Shown here: positions 40,243-49,084 of the stretch, piece by piece
Position numbering within the stretch: position 1 is the first letter of the stretch
How the letters are laid out: the number at the start of each line of letters is the position of its first letter
From: a virus
Direction: 5' to 3' (one strand)
Length of the DNA stretch: 64,000 nt
IMG/VR virus record: IMGVR_UViG_3300028654_000384
Location: 62,001-126,000 of that record
Position numbers and translations under genes: made by a program
Notes under the pieces: generated by a model
The model's database searches: none
Told to the model about the DNA's origin: nothing
The model's input: only the letters and a program-made list of their open reading frames with translations

Positions 40243-40481
40243 ACCTCGTTGACCTAAAACCCGGCAGCGTGTTTTACTGCCCACACGGTGCCACGATGTG
40301 GAGTAAATCTGCGGGGACCGGCGCATCAAAGGCGTTGGGTAGACTAAACACCCGCGAGCTGTGTTTAGTGGTGGCCTTGACCAAGGAGTCTGTGCTGATC
40401 GTGACGTCAGCACCGCGCGCGGTGTGGATCGACAAGATCAGTCAACACGGTGACAACGATCGCATCCGCAAGCTGTGGTGA
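40239..40481 (+). CDS. Small hypothetical protein
   Basis: 80 residues from a GTG overlapping the NUDIX stop. VDLKPGSVFYCPHGATMWS suggests a small beta barrel distantly like the MKPGDLI family. No function known. Confidence 0.6.
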   Translation: MNLVDLKPGSVFYCPHGATMWSKSAGTGASKALGRLNTRELCLVVALTKESVLIVTSAPRAVWIDKISQHGDNDRIRKLW

Positions 40482-40509
40482 TGTGCCTGTAACTTTGGTG
40501 TGCGTGGCA

Positions 40510-40515
40510 TACTTA
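40510..40515 (+). promoter_or_regulatory. Late-type hexamer TACTTA, 6 nt before the start at 40522
   Basis: GGCATACTTA-TCAGCG-ATG. Confidence 0.55.
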
Positions 40516-40521
40516 TCAGCG

Positions 40522-41562
40522 ATGGCGTCCGACAAACTGCTACGTGAGTTCATCAGTGAGGTGGTGCTGCTCACTGAGGAGGGCGAAGGTGGGGGTGAAT
40601 ACGCTGACTTATCAATGGCAGATGCTACGGGCAGTCCCTACGGCATGTCGTTCGGCTCCAACGACGACCTCTACAACACCTTCGTCAAACCCTTCACCGA
40701 CGTGGTGGGCGTGGCCGCGGGCAAGACCAAGGCCCTGTCACAGAAGGGTCAAACCCTGGTACGCGTTGCCTTCGAGGCCGTGGCCACGACGCTGGTGCCC
40801 ATCCTCCGCGACTCCTACGGCGAGATCTTCGAGAAGGAGAAAGAGGAACTCGACAAGATTCGTCGTGACTACCACGACGTCTTTCAGGCCACTTGGGATG
40901 CCTTCGAAGACCACGATGCGTTGCTGGCCGCATTCCTCCATGCGCCGGCGTCGTTCATCACGTCGCGATTGGCCAAGCAATCACCCAAGGTCGTCATCAA
41001 GATGATCAGCGTGCTGACGGGCGGCACCCTCGACACGTGGCTCGATAAGGTGAAGAACGCCTTCGGTGTCGAGGGTGGCCCATCAGGTGCCAACAAGCCG
41101 GTGCACGGTGGTGACAGTGGGCCCATGGAGAGCACCCTGCATGAGGATGGGGGTAACCACCCACCCATTGAGCAGGTGCTGACCAGCGACAAGGTGAGGG
41201 CCCGTGTCGCCGATGCGCCGGTGACCAAGAAGTTGCAGCAACGTGGGACGGAGATCACGCGCGGCACCCTGGAGAAGGTCTACAAGCAGGCCAAGGGGGT
41301 GTTGGGTGCCAAGTCGCTGGAGCAATTGCAACAGTTGGTGCATAGACCGCTCAAGGGCCTCGACAAGATGAAGGGCGTCCCACAACAGGAGCGTCAGGCG
41401 GCGGAACAGCAGATCTTGGCGGCGGCGAAAAAGTCGATGCGTGAATTCTACACGAAAAACCTCGAGGGTCAGGTGAAGCAGGCGCTCGACCAGGGAGTGC
41501 CCGACGACTCGCCTTATATCAGTGACTACCGGCGCGTCATCAGCAAAATCAAAGCACTGTGA
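40522..41562 (+). CDS. Virion-type protein with targeting-like helix
   Basis: 346 residues from the promoter-proximal ATG. MASDKLLREFISEVVLLTEE is the shared helix in the form also seen at 53824 (MASDRDLLRQLIREVL). A Gly/Glu linker, a helical domain with membrane-like character (ALLAAFLHAPASFITSRLAK), an acidic spacer and a C-terminal helical domain (AAKKSMREFYTKNLEGQV) follow. Function unknown. Confidence 0.75.
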   Translation: MASDKLLREFISEVVLLTEEGEGGGEYADLSMADATGSPYGMSFGSNDDLYNTFVKPFTDVVGVAAGKTKALSQKGQTLVRVAFEAVATTLVPILRDSYGEIFEKEKEELDKIRRDYHDVFQATWDAFEDHDALLAAFLHAPASFITSRLAKQSPKVVIKMISVLTGGTLDTWLDKVKNAFGVEGGPSGANKPVHGGDSGPMESTLHEDGGNHPPIEQVLTSDKVRARVADAPVTKKLQQRGTEITRGTLEKVYKQAKGVLGAKSLEQLQQLVHRPLKGLDKMKGVPQQERQAAEQQILAAAKKSMREFYTKNLEGQVKQALDQGVPDDSPYISDYRRVISKIKAL

Positions 41563-41592
41563 TCGGTGTAGGATTACCTGAGGAGCACTCAC

Positions 41593-41913
41593 ATGGGCAA
41601 TTGGACGATCGTGATCAAGGGCGTGGGCTGTCATCACAACATGGACTACCTGGGCGACGCCGACCGCATGGCCGCCGAGTTCGTCAAGGCGCTGCGCAAT
41701 GCGGGTCACAGCGTCTCGCACGCGGCAATCACCCACGGTGGTGAGACCGACCTGTCACAGCCCACTGTCTACATCGACAATCAATCGACCAACAAGGGAC
41801 CGCGGTGTGACAAGGAACTGCACCACACTGATGGTACAAAGCCCGAGCACTGTCGGTTGGTCGTGGCCCATGAGGGCGTCTGTCTCCCGCCGGTGAAGTG
41901 GGAGACGCTCTGA
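41593..41913 (+). CDS. Conserved phage-type small protein
   Basis: 106 residues. NWTIVIKGVGCHHN and DADRMAAEFVKALRNAGHSV resemble a small protein I have seen in many large phages, function unknown. Late Cys/His residues (RCDKELHH, EHCRLVVAHEG) could bind zinc. Ribosome site GAGGAGC; a TAGGAT hexamer at 41571 may be the promoter. Confidence 0.7.
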   Translation: MGNWTIVIKGVGCHHNMDYLGDADRMAAEFVKALRNAGHSVSHAAITHGGETDLSQPTVYIDNQSTNKGPRCDKELHHTDGTKPEHCRLVVAHEGVCLPPVKWETL

Positions 41914-41918
41914 TAGAG

Positions 41919-41947
41919 TGACCAAGTGTGCGGTGACGGTATAGAGT
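41919..41947 (+). promoter_or_regulatory. Early-type promoter TGACCA-N17-TAGAGT
   Basis: Spacer 17; six bases (GACCGC) then ATG at 41954. TAGAGTGACC occurs twice, 28 bp apart (41914, 41942), so the promoter may be a small duplication. Confidence 0.55.
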
Positions 41948-41953
41948 GACCGC

Positions 41954-42235
41954 ATGGCAAAGACAGCACCCGCAAAAGCAGTCGCAGAGATGATGCCCGA
42001 CGAGATCACCGCCTTGCGCGCCGTGGTCAACGACTTCATGGGCCAAGTGAGTTCGATCGACAACGAGATTGAGACCCTGAAGGGGGATCGCAAAGAAGTC
42101 ATCGAGTCCTTCAAAGACAAGCTCGATATGAAGACGTTGCAGACTGCGCTGAAGGTCATCAAGCTCCAGAACAGCATTGCGCACAAGGATGCCTATGACT
42201 TGTTCATGGAAGTCCTCGGCGATCCGGCCCAATGA
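41954..42235 (+). CDS. GapR-like (DUF2312-type) helical DNA-binding protein
   Basis: 93 residues. EITALRAVVNDFMGQVSSID, EIETLKGDRKEVIESFKDK and KTLQTALKVIKLQ follow the helical layout of DUF2312/GapR, a tetrameric protein that wraps overtwisted DNA near moving forks. Key basic residues cannot be judged by eye. If correct it would act in phage replication or transcription. Confidence 0.5.
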   Translation: MAKTAPAKAVAEMMPDEITALRAVVNDFMGQVSSIDNEIETLKGDRKEVIESFKDKLDMKTLQTALKVIKLQNSIAHKDAYDLFMEVLGDPAQ

Positions 42236-42444
42236 ACCGCGGCACCGCCTGCAATGACTGCATCAGGTGTGCAGAGATCAAGGTCGCCGCACGTGGGGTG
42301 CGCGCCACTCTTCTTGAACCTGAGTTGAATCGCATGTTCCTGTGTCCGACGTGTGGCAACAAGCGGTGTCCCAAGGCAACCTACCACGACAACAAGTGCA
42401 CCGGCTCCAATGCGCCCGGACAGGAAGGCAGCGACTACAAATGA
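42232..42444 (+). CDS. Zinc-ribbon-like small protein
   Basis: 70 residues overlapping the previous gene. Two Cys clusters: ACNDCIRCAEIK and LCPTCGNKRCPKA plus NKCTGSNAPGQ. The second cluster resembles a small conserved phage protein. Function unknown. Confidence 0.65.
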   Translation: MNRGTACNDCIRCAEIKVAARGVRATLLEPELNRMFLCPTCGNKRCPKATYHDNKCTGSNAPGQEGSDYK

Positions 42445-43976
42445 GTGCCGATATTGAGTGGGATAAATCGGTGATCTTGAACGCTGACAATGAACATCTC
42501 CTTGCTTTGCCAGTCATGTCGTTCATCAAGGGATTGGTCGAGCGGTACGGCGCTAGCGTTGACACGTGTCTCGATGCCCGCAAGCACCGCAGCATCGTTG
42601 ACTGCGACTTCGCTCGTTCACCCGAGGAGCTCGACTCATCATGGCGTGCGGCACCCCCACCTGCCGACCTCATCGATCGCCGCGTCGAGATCACCGGGCC
42701 GCCCACCCGCAAGGGCGTCATCAATGCTCTCAATTCGGGCGCTGACGTCTTCATGGCCGACTTTGAGGACTCATGCTCACCGACGTGGGACAACCTGATC
42801 AGTGGTCAGGTCAATCTCTTCAATGCCGTTCGTCGCACCATTACCTACGACGATCCTACGACGGGCAAACACTACTCGCTCAATGACAAGCCAGCGGTGT
42901 TGATGGTCAGGCCCCGGGGCTGGCACCTCAAGGAGAAGCACGTCAGGCTCGATGGCAAGCCCGTGCCTGCGGCCCTGGTCGACTTCGGTCTCTATGTCTT
43001 CAACAATGCACACGAACTGTTGTCACGTGGGTCAGGCCCGTATCTGTACCTGCCCAAGATGGAGAGTCACCACGAGGCGAAGCTGTGGGACGATGTCTGT
43101 TCCTACGCAGAGCAGGTACTCAACCTGCCCATGGGCGCCATTCGCACGACGTGCCTGATCGAGACGCTGCCTGCCGCCTTCTGTATGGACCGCATCATCT
43201 ACGCCCTCCGCGACCGCATCGTGGGCCTCAACTGCGGGCGCTGGGACTACATCTTCTCCTTCATCAAGAAGCGCCACGATGACCCGAGCGCGGTGTTACC
43301 CGATCGCTCGCTGTTGACGATGGACAAGGCATTCCTCAACGCCTACGATGAGCTGTTGGTGCAGACGTGCCACAAGCGCGGCATCCACGCGATGGGCGGC
43401 ATGGCGGCGCAGATCCCGATCAAGGGCAATGCCGAGGCCAATGACGTCGCCATGGAGAAGGTACACACCGACAAGTTGCGTGAAGCAGCGATGGGCCACG
43501 ACGGCACTTGGGTCGCCCACCCGGGTCTGATCCAGATCGCTCGTGAGGCCTTCAAGGACTGCGGGCCCAATCAGATCGATCGGCCACGCACCAATCGACC
43601 CATCACTCGCGACGAGCTGTTGTTGGTGCCGTCAGGTCCCTGCACCGAGGAAGGCCTGCGCCACAACATCAGGGTTGGCATCCAATACCTCGAGGCGTGG
43701 TTGAGCGGCAATGGCTGCGTGCCCCTGTACAACCTGATGGAGGACGCGGCGACGGCCGAGATCTCACGTGCCCAAATATGGCAGCAACTACACCACGGTG
43801 CGATCGTCGGCGGGCGCCCACTGACCTACGTCAGGTTGGCGGACATCATCAGCCAAGAAACAATGCCACTGGTGGGCGCGCGGATCGACGATGCGATCAG
43901 GTTGTTCATGAAGGTTGCATGCGACCCGCACGAGTTCACCGACTTTCTGACGCTGCCCGCCTACGACATGCTGTAA
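42441..43976 (+). CDS. aceB: Malate synthase A
   Basis: 511 residues, close to bacterial AceB. The family signature is present (VGLNCGRWDYIFSF), as are TCLIETLPAAFCMDRIIYAL, GGMAAQIPIK and MEDAATAEISRAQIWQ with the catalytic-type Asp. It condenses glyoxylate with acetyl-CoA to malate. The ATG overlaps the stop of the small phage gene upstream, and isocitrate lyase follows 15 bases later. This tight coupling to phage genes argues against a chance host insertion. I know of no characterised phage glyoxylate shunt. Confidence 0.95.
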   Translation: MSADIEWDKSVILNADNEHLLALPVMSFIKGLVERYGASVDTCLDARKHRSIVDCDFARSPEELDSSWRAAPPPADLIDRRVEITGPPTRKGVINALNSGADVFMADFEDSCSPTWDNLISGQVNLFNAVRRTITYDDPTTGKHYSLNDKPAVLMVRPRGWHLKEKHVRLDGKPVPAALVDFGLYVFNNAHELLSRGSGPYLYLPKMESHHEAKLWDDVCSYAEQVLNLPMGAIRTTCLIETLPAAFCMDRIIYALRDRIVGLNCGRWDYIFSFIKKRHDDPSAVLPDRSLLTMDKAFLNAYDELLVQTCHKRGIHAMGGMAAQIPIKGNAEANDVAMEKVHTDKLREAAMGHDGTWVAHPGLIQIAREAFKDCGPNQIDRPRTNRPITRDELLLVPSGPCTEEGLRHNIRVGIQYLEAWLSGNGCVPLYNLMEDAATAEISRAQIWQQLHHGAIVGGRPLTYVRLADIISQETMPLVGARIDDAIRLFMKVACDPHEFTDFLTLPAYDML

Positions 43977-43991
43977 ACAGAGAGGTGCGAC

Positions 43992-45374
43992 ATGGATGAC
44001 ATCAAACGACCCTACACTCCCGCTGACGTCAAGCGCCTGCAGGGCCGCACCCGAATCGTACACTCGCTGGCCGAGAATGGTGCCGGTCGATTACGTGCTA
44101 TGATGGTGAACCAATCCGTGCGGGCGTTGGGAGCGCAGACTGGCAACCAAGCGGTGCAGATGGTCAAGGCAGGATTGAAAGCCATATATGCGTCAGGTTG
44201 GCAAGTTGCCGCCGACGCCAACACGTCAGGCCAGACCTACCCAGATCAGTCACTGTACCCCGTCGACAGCGTGCCCACCCTGGTCAGGCGCATCAACAAT
44301 GCACTGCTCCGTGCCGAGCAGATCGATGCGATGGAAGAGGCAGATGGCCAACGCAGCGAGAATCATCGTCACTGGTTAGCGCCCATCGTTGCAGATGCTG
44401 AGGCAGGCTTTGGCGGTCACCTCAACACCTATGAACTTGTCAAGGCGTTGATCGAGGCCGGTGCGGCAGGCATTCACCTCGAGGATCAGCTGTCGAGCGC
44501 GAAAAAATGCGGGCATTTAAATGGGAAAGTGCTCATCCCGACGTCTCAAGCGATCAACAACCTCGTCGCCGCCCGCCTCGCTGCCGACGTGCTCGAGGTG
44601 CCGACGGTCATCATTGCTCGCACCGATGCACTGAGTGCGCAATTGATAACCAGTGATATTGACGAACGAGATCGCCAGTTCGTTGCACCAACTAGTCGCA
44701 CTTCGGAAGGTTTCTACCACCTGACGGGCGATCCCATGCAGCGGACGATCGCTCGTGGCCTCGCCTATGCGCCCTACGCCGACCTGCTGTGGTTCGAGAC
44801 GTCAACGCCCGATTTGGCGCAAGCCAAGCAATTCGCTGAGGCGATCCACGCACAGTTCCCGGGCAAGCAGTTGGCCTTCAATTGTTCGCCGTCGTTCAAG
44901 TGGCGCAAGCACCTGACGGACGATCAGATCGCCTCGTTTCAGGATGACCTACACGCGATGGGTTATGTCTTCCTCTTTGTAACCCTCGCGGGTTGGCACG
45001 CCAATGCCAGCAGCGTCTTCGAACTGGCGCTCGATTATCACCAGCGTGGCATGGGTGCCTACGTCAAGTTGCAGGATCGGGAATTCACGCTCGAACAAGC
45101 GGGCTACACCGCCGTCAAGCACCAGCGCGAAGCCGGCACCTCATACTTCGACGCGATCGTTAGTGTCATCACCGGCGGTACTTCGTCGACGTTAGCGATG
45201 AAGGGCTCGACTGAGGCCGAGCAGTTCTCTGAACATGCAACCCCGTACGGGGTAGGATTACCCTATGGCGAAGAAGTCGAAGAAGAAGCGGGAAAAGACG
45301 GTGGTGTGCACGGATGTCGGGCAAGCGAAGTTCGCGCCCCAGCAGACGTACGCCCTGACGCTGACCCGGTTTGA
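43992..45374 (+). CDS. aceA: Isocitrate lyase
   Basis: 460 residues. The signature K-K-C-G-H with catalytic Cys is in [42 protein letters not shown] and [13 protein letters not shown] are all conserved. It splits isocitrate into succinate and glyoxylate, feeding the malate synthase upstream. Typical enzymes end near GSTEAEQF; here about 45 further residues read through the promoter and start of the next gene, so the original stop seems to have been lost. The catalytic core looks intact. Confidence 0.95.
   Translation: MDDIKRPYTPADVKRLQGRTRIVHSLAENGAGRLRAMMVNQSVRALGAQTGNQAVQMVKAGLKAIYASGWQVAADANTSGQTYPDQSLYPVDSVPTLVRRINNALLRAEQIDAMEEADGQRSENHRHWLAPIVADAEAGFGGHLNTYELVKALIEAGAAGIHLEDQLSSAKKCGHLNGKVLIPTSQAINNLVAARLAADVLEVPTVIIARTDALSAQLITSDIDERDRQFVAPTSRTSEGFYHLTGDPMQRTIARGLAYAPYADLLWFETSTPDLAQAKQFAEAIHAQFPGKQLAFNCSPSFKWRKHLTDDQIASFQDDLHAMGYVFLFVTLAGWHANASSVFELALDYHQRGMGAYVKLQDREFTLEQAGYTAVKHQREAGTSYFDAIVSVITGGTSSTLAMKGSTEAEQFSEHATPYGVGLPYGEEVEEEAGKDGGVHGCRASEVRAPADVRPDADPV
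45230..45258 (+). promoter_or_regulatory. Early-type promoter TGAACA-N17-TAGGAT inside the isocitrate lyase 3' end
   Basis: Spacer 17; six bases (TACCCT) then ATG at 45265. Confidence 0.6.
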
Positions 45375-45783
45375 GGTCCTCCACCTACGCGACCTGTTTA
45401 GCATCACGTTGCCCACCGACGTCAAGCAGACGGTGAGCCAGGGATTGGCCGCCGTCGAGGATCGAGAGATCGTCGAAGCCAAGCTGTGGCGCAAGGTCGC
45501 CACCTTGTGTCAAGCGGCGGCAGTGCCGACTGACGATGCGGCCCCTGACTTCGTCTGCGCGGCGTCGCAGGCACCCCCGGTCGGCGTCTTCAGGCTGGCG
45601 CACGATCCGCAGGAGGGTCAGGAGAATCAGTCACCAACCGGGAGCGTGTTGGATAACATCGTGACCGGTGATGAGAACGTTGATGATCCGGGTGACGACG
45701 ACCCGTTCATGGGCGCCACGCCGTCATGGCCCACCGGTGAACCGATCGGACAACGTACACCAAAGAAGGCGAAGCAGCCGTGA
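45265..45783 (+). CDS. Hypothetical protein
   Basis: 172 residues. Basic start ([13 protein letters not shown]), a structured core ([19 protein letters not shown]) and an acidic Gly/Pro-rich tail. It overlaps the extended end of isocitrate lyase by 110 bases in another frame. The core looks like a small phage protein; function unknown. Confidence 0.65.
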   Translation: MAKKSKKKREKTVVCTDVGQAKFAPQQTYALTLTRFEVLHLRDLFSITLPTDVKQTVSQGLAAVEDREIVEAKLWRKVATLCQAAAVPTDDAAPDFVCAASQAPPVGVFRLAHDPQEGQENQSPTGSVLDNIVTGDENVDDPGDDDPFMGATPSWPTGEPIGQRTPKKAKQP

Positions 45784-46298
45784 CCGCCTACAAGATCGGC
45801 CAGCTGATCTATGTGGTTCTTCGTGGCCAGAACACGGTGTACCCGATGATGATCACCGAGGTCATCAGCAAGCAGACGATGGAAGGTGACAGCATCACCT
45901 ACATGGTCGCCGGGGGTTCAGGTACGGGCGCGCAGGTACTGCCGATCGACAAGGTAGACGGTGAGATCTTCACGTCGGCGGCCGAAGTCAAGCGGATGTT
46001 ACTCGAGCGGGCGACCAACGGCATCAACCAGCTGGTCAACAACGCCGTCACTAAGGCGAAGGAGTGGTACCCGACTGCAACAGAAGCGACGACTGAGGGG
46101 TGGAAGTCCAATACTGAACCTCCTCACAAGAGCATCCATGCGCCTGGGCCGCAGATCAAGGCGCGAGGTGCCAAGTCGACCAAGGCGCGCGAAGAAGTGC
46201 CGCCCGTGACTGAAGAATTACCCGTCGATGGTGATGGCGTCACAGTGCAGATGCCCGACGGCACTGTCGCCCGCGTCAAGCTACCCGCCTCGATGTGA
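45780..46298 (+). CDS. Phage-type protein with small beta domain
   Basis: 172 residues from GTG. YKIGQLIYVVLRGQNTVYPM, MITEVISKQTMEGDSITYMV and VDGEIFTSAAEVKRMLLERA form a pattern I associate with uncharacterised T4-like phage proteins. The C-terminus is a low-complexity linker followed by a short beta motif (TVQMPDGTVARVKLP). Function unknown. Confidence 0.65.
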   Translation: MTAYKIGQLIYVVLRGQNTVYPMMITEVISKQTMEGDSITYMVAGGSGTGAQVLPIDKVDGEIFTSAAEVKRMLLERATNGINQLVNNAVTKAKEWYPTATEATTEGWKSNTEPPHKSIHAPGPQIKARGAKSTKAREEVPPVTEELPVDGDGVTVQMPDGTVARVKLPASM

Positions 46299-46308
46299 TG
46301 GGAGCCGA

Positions 46309-46314
46309 TAGTTA
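46309..46314 (+). promoter_or_regulatory. Late-type hexamer TAGTTA, 5 nt before the start at 46320
   Basis: CGATAGTTA-GCTAC-ATG. Confidence 0.5.
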
Positions 46315-46319
46315 GCTAC

Positions 46320-46640
46320 ATGAAGACGACAGTGGGCAAGTTGAAGCAGTTCATCACAGAAGCGATGGACATTCCGCAGTTCAAGTCGATCAAGGGGTTG
46401 TCACGCTTTGTACACAACAAACATGCACACGGTACCGTGGTGACTCGGGAAGCGATCGCCTTCACCAATCCTCCTCCCGAAGCAGTCAGGTTCACCGTCG
46501 GCGCTGGTTATTTGGTCGGTTGGAACACTGATGACCCACGACAACGTAACATTGATTGGGAGCTCCACATCAATGAGCCGGGTGGGTTTACCGATGGACC
46601 ACCTTGGGAATACAAGTGGGTGAAAGTGGGGACGGGATGA
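46320..46640 (+). CDS. Virion-type protein with targeting-like helix
   Basis: 106 residues. MKTTVGKLKQFITEAMD is the type example of the shared N-terminal helix. The rest is a small domain (FKSIKGLSRFVHNKHAH, FTVGAGYLVGWNTDD). The late-type promoter and tandem relation to 46637 support a virion role. Confidence 0.75.
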   Translation: MKTTVGKLKQFITEAMDIPQFKSIKGLSRFVHNKHAHGTVVTREAIAFTNPPPEAVRFTVGAGYLVGWNTDDPRQRNIDWELHINEPGGFTDGPPWEYKWVKVGTG

Positions 46641-46900
46641 AGACGACAGTCGGCAAGCTTCGTAACCTCTGTGCTGAGGCGGTCTCGGCGCACCCCGACT
46701 ACTTGAAAAAGGAAGCGCTGCGTGAGGCCCTCCAACAAATCATCACCACGTCGGTAGCATCAGGTGATGTAGCGACCCAAGAAAGGCTCGATGGCCTCTT
46801 CGGCGACCTATCGATGGCACTGAACGCCTTGAAAGGCGTTCCCTTTGACGTGTGGGTGAAGATGGCGACGAAAGCGACGAAGGTGAGGAAGTCCCGTTGA
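46637..46900 (+). CDS. Virion-type protein with targeting-like helix
   Basis: 87 residues. MKTTVGKLRNLCAEAV repeats the first seven residues of 46320 exactly, although the bodies differ. Helical remainder (LREALQQIITTSVASG) and basic C-terminus. The ATG overlaps the upstream stop. Confidence 0.75.
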   Translation: MKTTVGKLRNLCAEAVSAHPDYLKKEALREALQQIITTSVASGDVATQERLDGLFGDLSMALNALKGVPFDVWVKMATKATKVRKSR

Positions 46901-47283
46901 GTGATAACACGACGCCGGCGACGACGCTCTTCTACGTGTGGTTGACGACCTTCGACACCAGCTATGTCGATCAACTGTGCCTCAAGCTGATCAAACGTGG
47001 CTTTGTGGTGGGGGCGATGGGCCGCAAGTTGTTCACTGAACACGAAGATAATGCCGTCAGCGTCGTTGCGTTGTCGATCCACCGTCATCCGGTGAGTGAA
47101 GAAGAGAAACGAGACTACACCGCGACGGGTATCCACGCCGAGATCACCGACGTGTTGCGGACACTGAAGGCCAAGTGGGCCAGCATGGTGGTGTCAGTCA
47201 CCGCAGGCTGCACGTGGAACATCGGTAATGTTCGGGTGACTGCCGCCGAACGCGCCGTCGAATTGACCAAGAAGTTGAACTGA
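46897..47283 (+). CDS. Hypothetical protein
   Basis: 128 residues if started at the TTG overlapping the previous stop, with GTGAGGAA upstream. Alpha/beta (TTLFYVWLTTFDTSYVDQ, ASMVVSVTAGCTWNIG). No family recognised. A longer in-frame start inside the previous gene exists. Confidence 0.6.
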   Translation: MSDNTTPATTLFYVWLTTFDTSYVDQLCLKLIKRGFVVGAMGRKLFTEHEDNAVSVVALSIHRHPVSEEEKRDYTATGIHAEITDVLRTLKAKWASMVVSVTAGCTWNIGNVRVTAAERAVELTKKLN

Positions 47284-47285
47284 AC

Positions 47286-47702
47286 ATGCGTGACGCGGGT
47301 TGGCTGGTGCTGGCGATCGTGGGTTGGGGTTGTTGGCCCGTCACCCAGGCGCTGGCGACTCGCTACATGCACCCGTTGTCAGTGCAGTTGACCAACGTTT
47401 GCATCTGTGGCGCGCTGGCGCCCATCCTCTACGTGTGGATGCGATCGAACGCTCAAGTGGGCAGCTTCAACGTGCCCGGGGTGTTGTGGACGCTGGCGTC
47501 GACAGTGCTAGCGGGCATGGCGGGCCTCGGCTTTCTGTTCGCCACCAAGCAACGACCCGCCAGTGAAGTGCTGTCGTACACTCAAGTCTACCCGGCCCTA
47601 TCATTCATCATGTGTTGGGTGACACTGGGCGAGACGTTCACACTGGTGAAGGTCATCGGCGCGGTGCTGTTGGTCGCCGGTTGCGTCGTCATGAACCAGT
47701 GA
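47286..47702 (+). CDS. EamA-type half-size transporter-like membrane protein
   Basis: 138 residues with four to five membrane helices (WLVLAIVGWGCWPVTQAL, VLAGMAGLGFLFATK, TQVYPALSFIMCWVTLGE, VIGAVLLVAGCVVM). The helix pattern and YTQVYPALSFI...GE match the EamA/DMT fold at half length, which would work as a dimer. Substrate unknown. A small-molecule exporter is odd in a phage. Confidence 0.65.
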   Translation: MRDAGWLVLAIVGWGCWPVTQALATRYMHPLSVQLTNVCICGALAPILYVWMRSNAQVGSFNVPGVLWTLASTVLAGMAGLGFLFATKQRPASEVLSYTQVYPALSFIMCWVTLGETFTLVKVIGAVLLVAGCVVMNQ

Positions 47703-47728
47703 GGGTGCAAAAGTGCGGTGGTGTGAGG

Positions 47729-47734
47729 TAGGAT
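47729..47734 (+). promoter_or_regulatory. -10-like hexamer TAGGAT
   Basis: TAGGAT-GGTCAC-ATG points to an ATG at 47741, which opens only a 37-codon frame overlapping the next gene. Probably a decayed duplicate of the promoter at 47776. Confidence 0.35.
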
Positions 47735-47775
47735 GGTCACATGGCATTATTGTTCACCAGCTGCCGACGGTGTGA

Positions 47776-47781
47776 TAGAGT
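47776..47781 (+). promoter_or_regulatory. -10-like hexamer TAGAGT, 8 nt before the start at 47790
   Basis: TAGAGT-AGTACTCG-ATG. Confidence 0.4.
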
Positions 47782-47789
47782 AGTACTCG

Positions 47790-47972
47790 ATGGCCACCAA
47801 GCTGCTCTTCACCCAGGTATATCACGGATTCGAGGCCTTTGCCGACTACTTTCGTGACGTGCACGAAGCAGTCGATGCCGACTTCAACCCGGCGATGAAG
47901 GACATCCCGGGCGAGTTTCAAGGCAAGGTCACCGTCACAATCACCTACGAACCTGAGGACGACAACACATGA
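47790..47972 (+). CDS. Small hypothetical protein
   Basis: 60 residues, soluble (FTQVYHGFEAFADYFRDVHE, KVTVTITYEPEDD). Overlaps the next gene by four bases. Function unknown. Confidence 0.6.
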   Translation: MATKLLFTQVYHGFEAFADYFRDVHEAVDADFNPAMKDIPGEFQGKVTVTITYEPEDDNT

Positions 47973-48538
47973 GCGCGAAGCTGTCAACGGAGAAACTGAA
48001 GGAATTGATCGGCACCTGGCTGGCGACCGATGCGGCCCGACATGACCTGAAGCACCACTCCGACCTCGACAATCCCGACGAGATGACGGTGGATTGGGCC
48101 AATGGCGACGTTGAAGTGACGCGGCTACAATACGTGTGCCGACTGTACGGTGCACCACTCGACTCAACGTTGGTGCAGCTCGAGGAGTTCATCTGGCACA
48201 TGTGGTGCGATGGTTCGCAGTGGAAGCGCTGTGAGAAGCGCCAGTTGAAGGACGAGGCCGAGGACACCTTCACACAGGTGGAGTACATCGGCGAGTGGAA
48301 AAAGGGTCTGCCTGGCAACCAGCAGGCACGTCGCACTGTCGAATCGTTCCCGTGCGACCTGATGGGCGAGCACAACCCGGAGCTGGTCACCAAGTTCTTC
48401 AATGACCTGAAAGCGGCACAGAAGTGCATCTATCGCACGTTCGTGCCCAACAACCAGCTCGCCGACAACTACCGTCTCGAAGTGATCACCACACCCGATG
48501 ACACTGAAGTCGTGGGCTGGTGGGTGACGGTGGACTGA
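47969..48538 (+). CDS. Hypothetical protein
   Basis: 189 residues. The N-terminal MSAKLSTEKLKELIGTWLA loosely recalls the shared helix but lacks the LI-x-E ending. The rest is charged with Trp/Cys clusters (EEFIWHMWCDGSQWKRCEK). No family recognised. Confidence 0.65.
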   Translation: MSAKLSTEKLKELIGTWLATDAARHDLKHHSDLDNPDEMTVDWANGDVEVTRLQYVCRLYGAPLDSTLVQLEEFIWHMWCDGSQWKRCEKRQLKDEAEDTFTQVEYIGEWKKGLPGNQQARRTVESFPCDLMGEHNPELVTKFFNDLKAAQKCIYRTFVPNNQLADNYRLEVITTPDDTEVVGWWVTVD

Positions 48539-48539
48539 C

Positions 48540-48755
48540 ATGAGTAAGCAACGCTTTGAAGAACAGGTCGGCATTGAGCTGACGCGCTGTGGCAAGGTGA
48601 TGCCGCTCGGTGGCAACCTGTCACTGCGTGGTGCTGCAGGCGCGACCGAGACGCGGTTGGGTTATGAGTGCAGCAAGTGCTTCCGTCGAGTTGCCGTCGT
48701 CAATTGCTGGCCTCCACCGGGCAACACTATCTACTTGAACGATGAGGAGCCGTGA
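48540..48755 (+). CDS. Small zinc-site-like protein
   Basis: 71 residues with Cys at LTRCGKVM, ECSKCFRRV and NCW, a plausible one-zinc ribbon. Overlaps the next gene (GTGATG). Function unknown. Confidence 0.6.
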   Translation: MSKQRFEEQVGIELTRCGKVMPLGGNLSLRGAAGATETRLGYECSKCFRRVAVVNCWPPPGNTIYLNDEEP

Positions 48756-49084
48756 TGACCGATCGCTTCACCTGGGACTCCGACGGCGTCCTCAACTATG
48801 CCTTCACCGGCGCGGCACTTGACGAACAATGGTCACGTGAATTGTCACAGATGCATCACTTGTCGTACGATGAGGGCGGTGCCGTCAAGTTCCTGAAGGC
48901 GCGCCTGGGCAGGCAGAAGTTCTGTTGGCAGGGGTCATCTGTTCGCAATTGGGTCTGGGAGGGCGACGATTGGCGTGCCTTCGCCTCGACCCGCGGCGTC
49001 TCGTTCGAGGTACGCACGGGCTCGACGGTTGAACAGGCCTTCGCTGCGTGGCAGGACTTCAAGCGAAAGGTGGGACTAACATGA
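48755..49084 (+). CDS. Hypothetical protein
   Basis: 109 residues, Trp-rich (FTWDSDGVLNYAF, RNWVWEGDDWRAF). Co-directional with four-base overlaps on both sides. Function unknown. Confidence 0.65.
   Translation: MTDRFTWDSDGVLNYAFTGAALDEQWSRELSQMHHLSYDEGGAVKFLKARLGRQKFCWQGSSVRNWVWEGDDWRAFASTRGVSFEVRTGSTVEQAFAAWQDFKRKVGLT

Noticed and set aside
42441-45374. Host chromosome fragment explaining the glyoxylate genes
   Set aside because: Both ends interlock with phage-type small genes, and promoter style and overlaps match the rest of the window.
47741-47853. 37-codon frame with a perfectly placed TAGGAT box
   Set aside because: Overlaps the promoter and start of 47790 in another frame and encodes no plausible protein; kept only as a possible decayed promoter copy.
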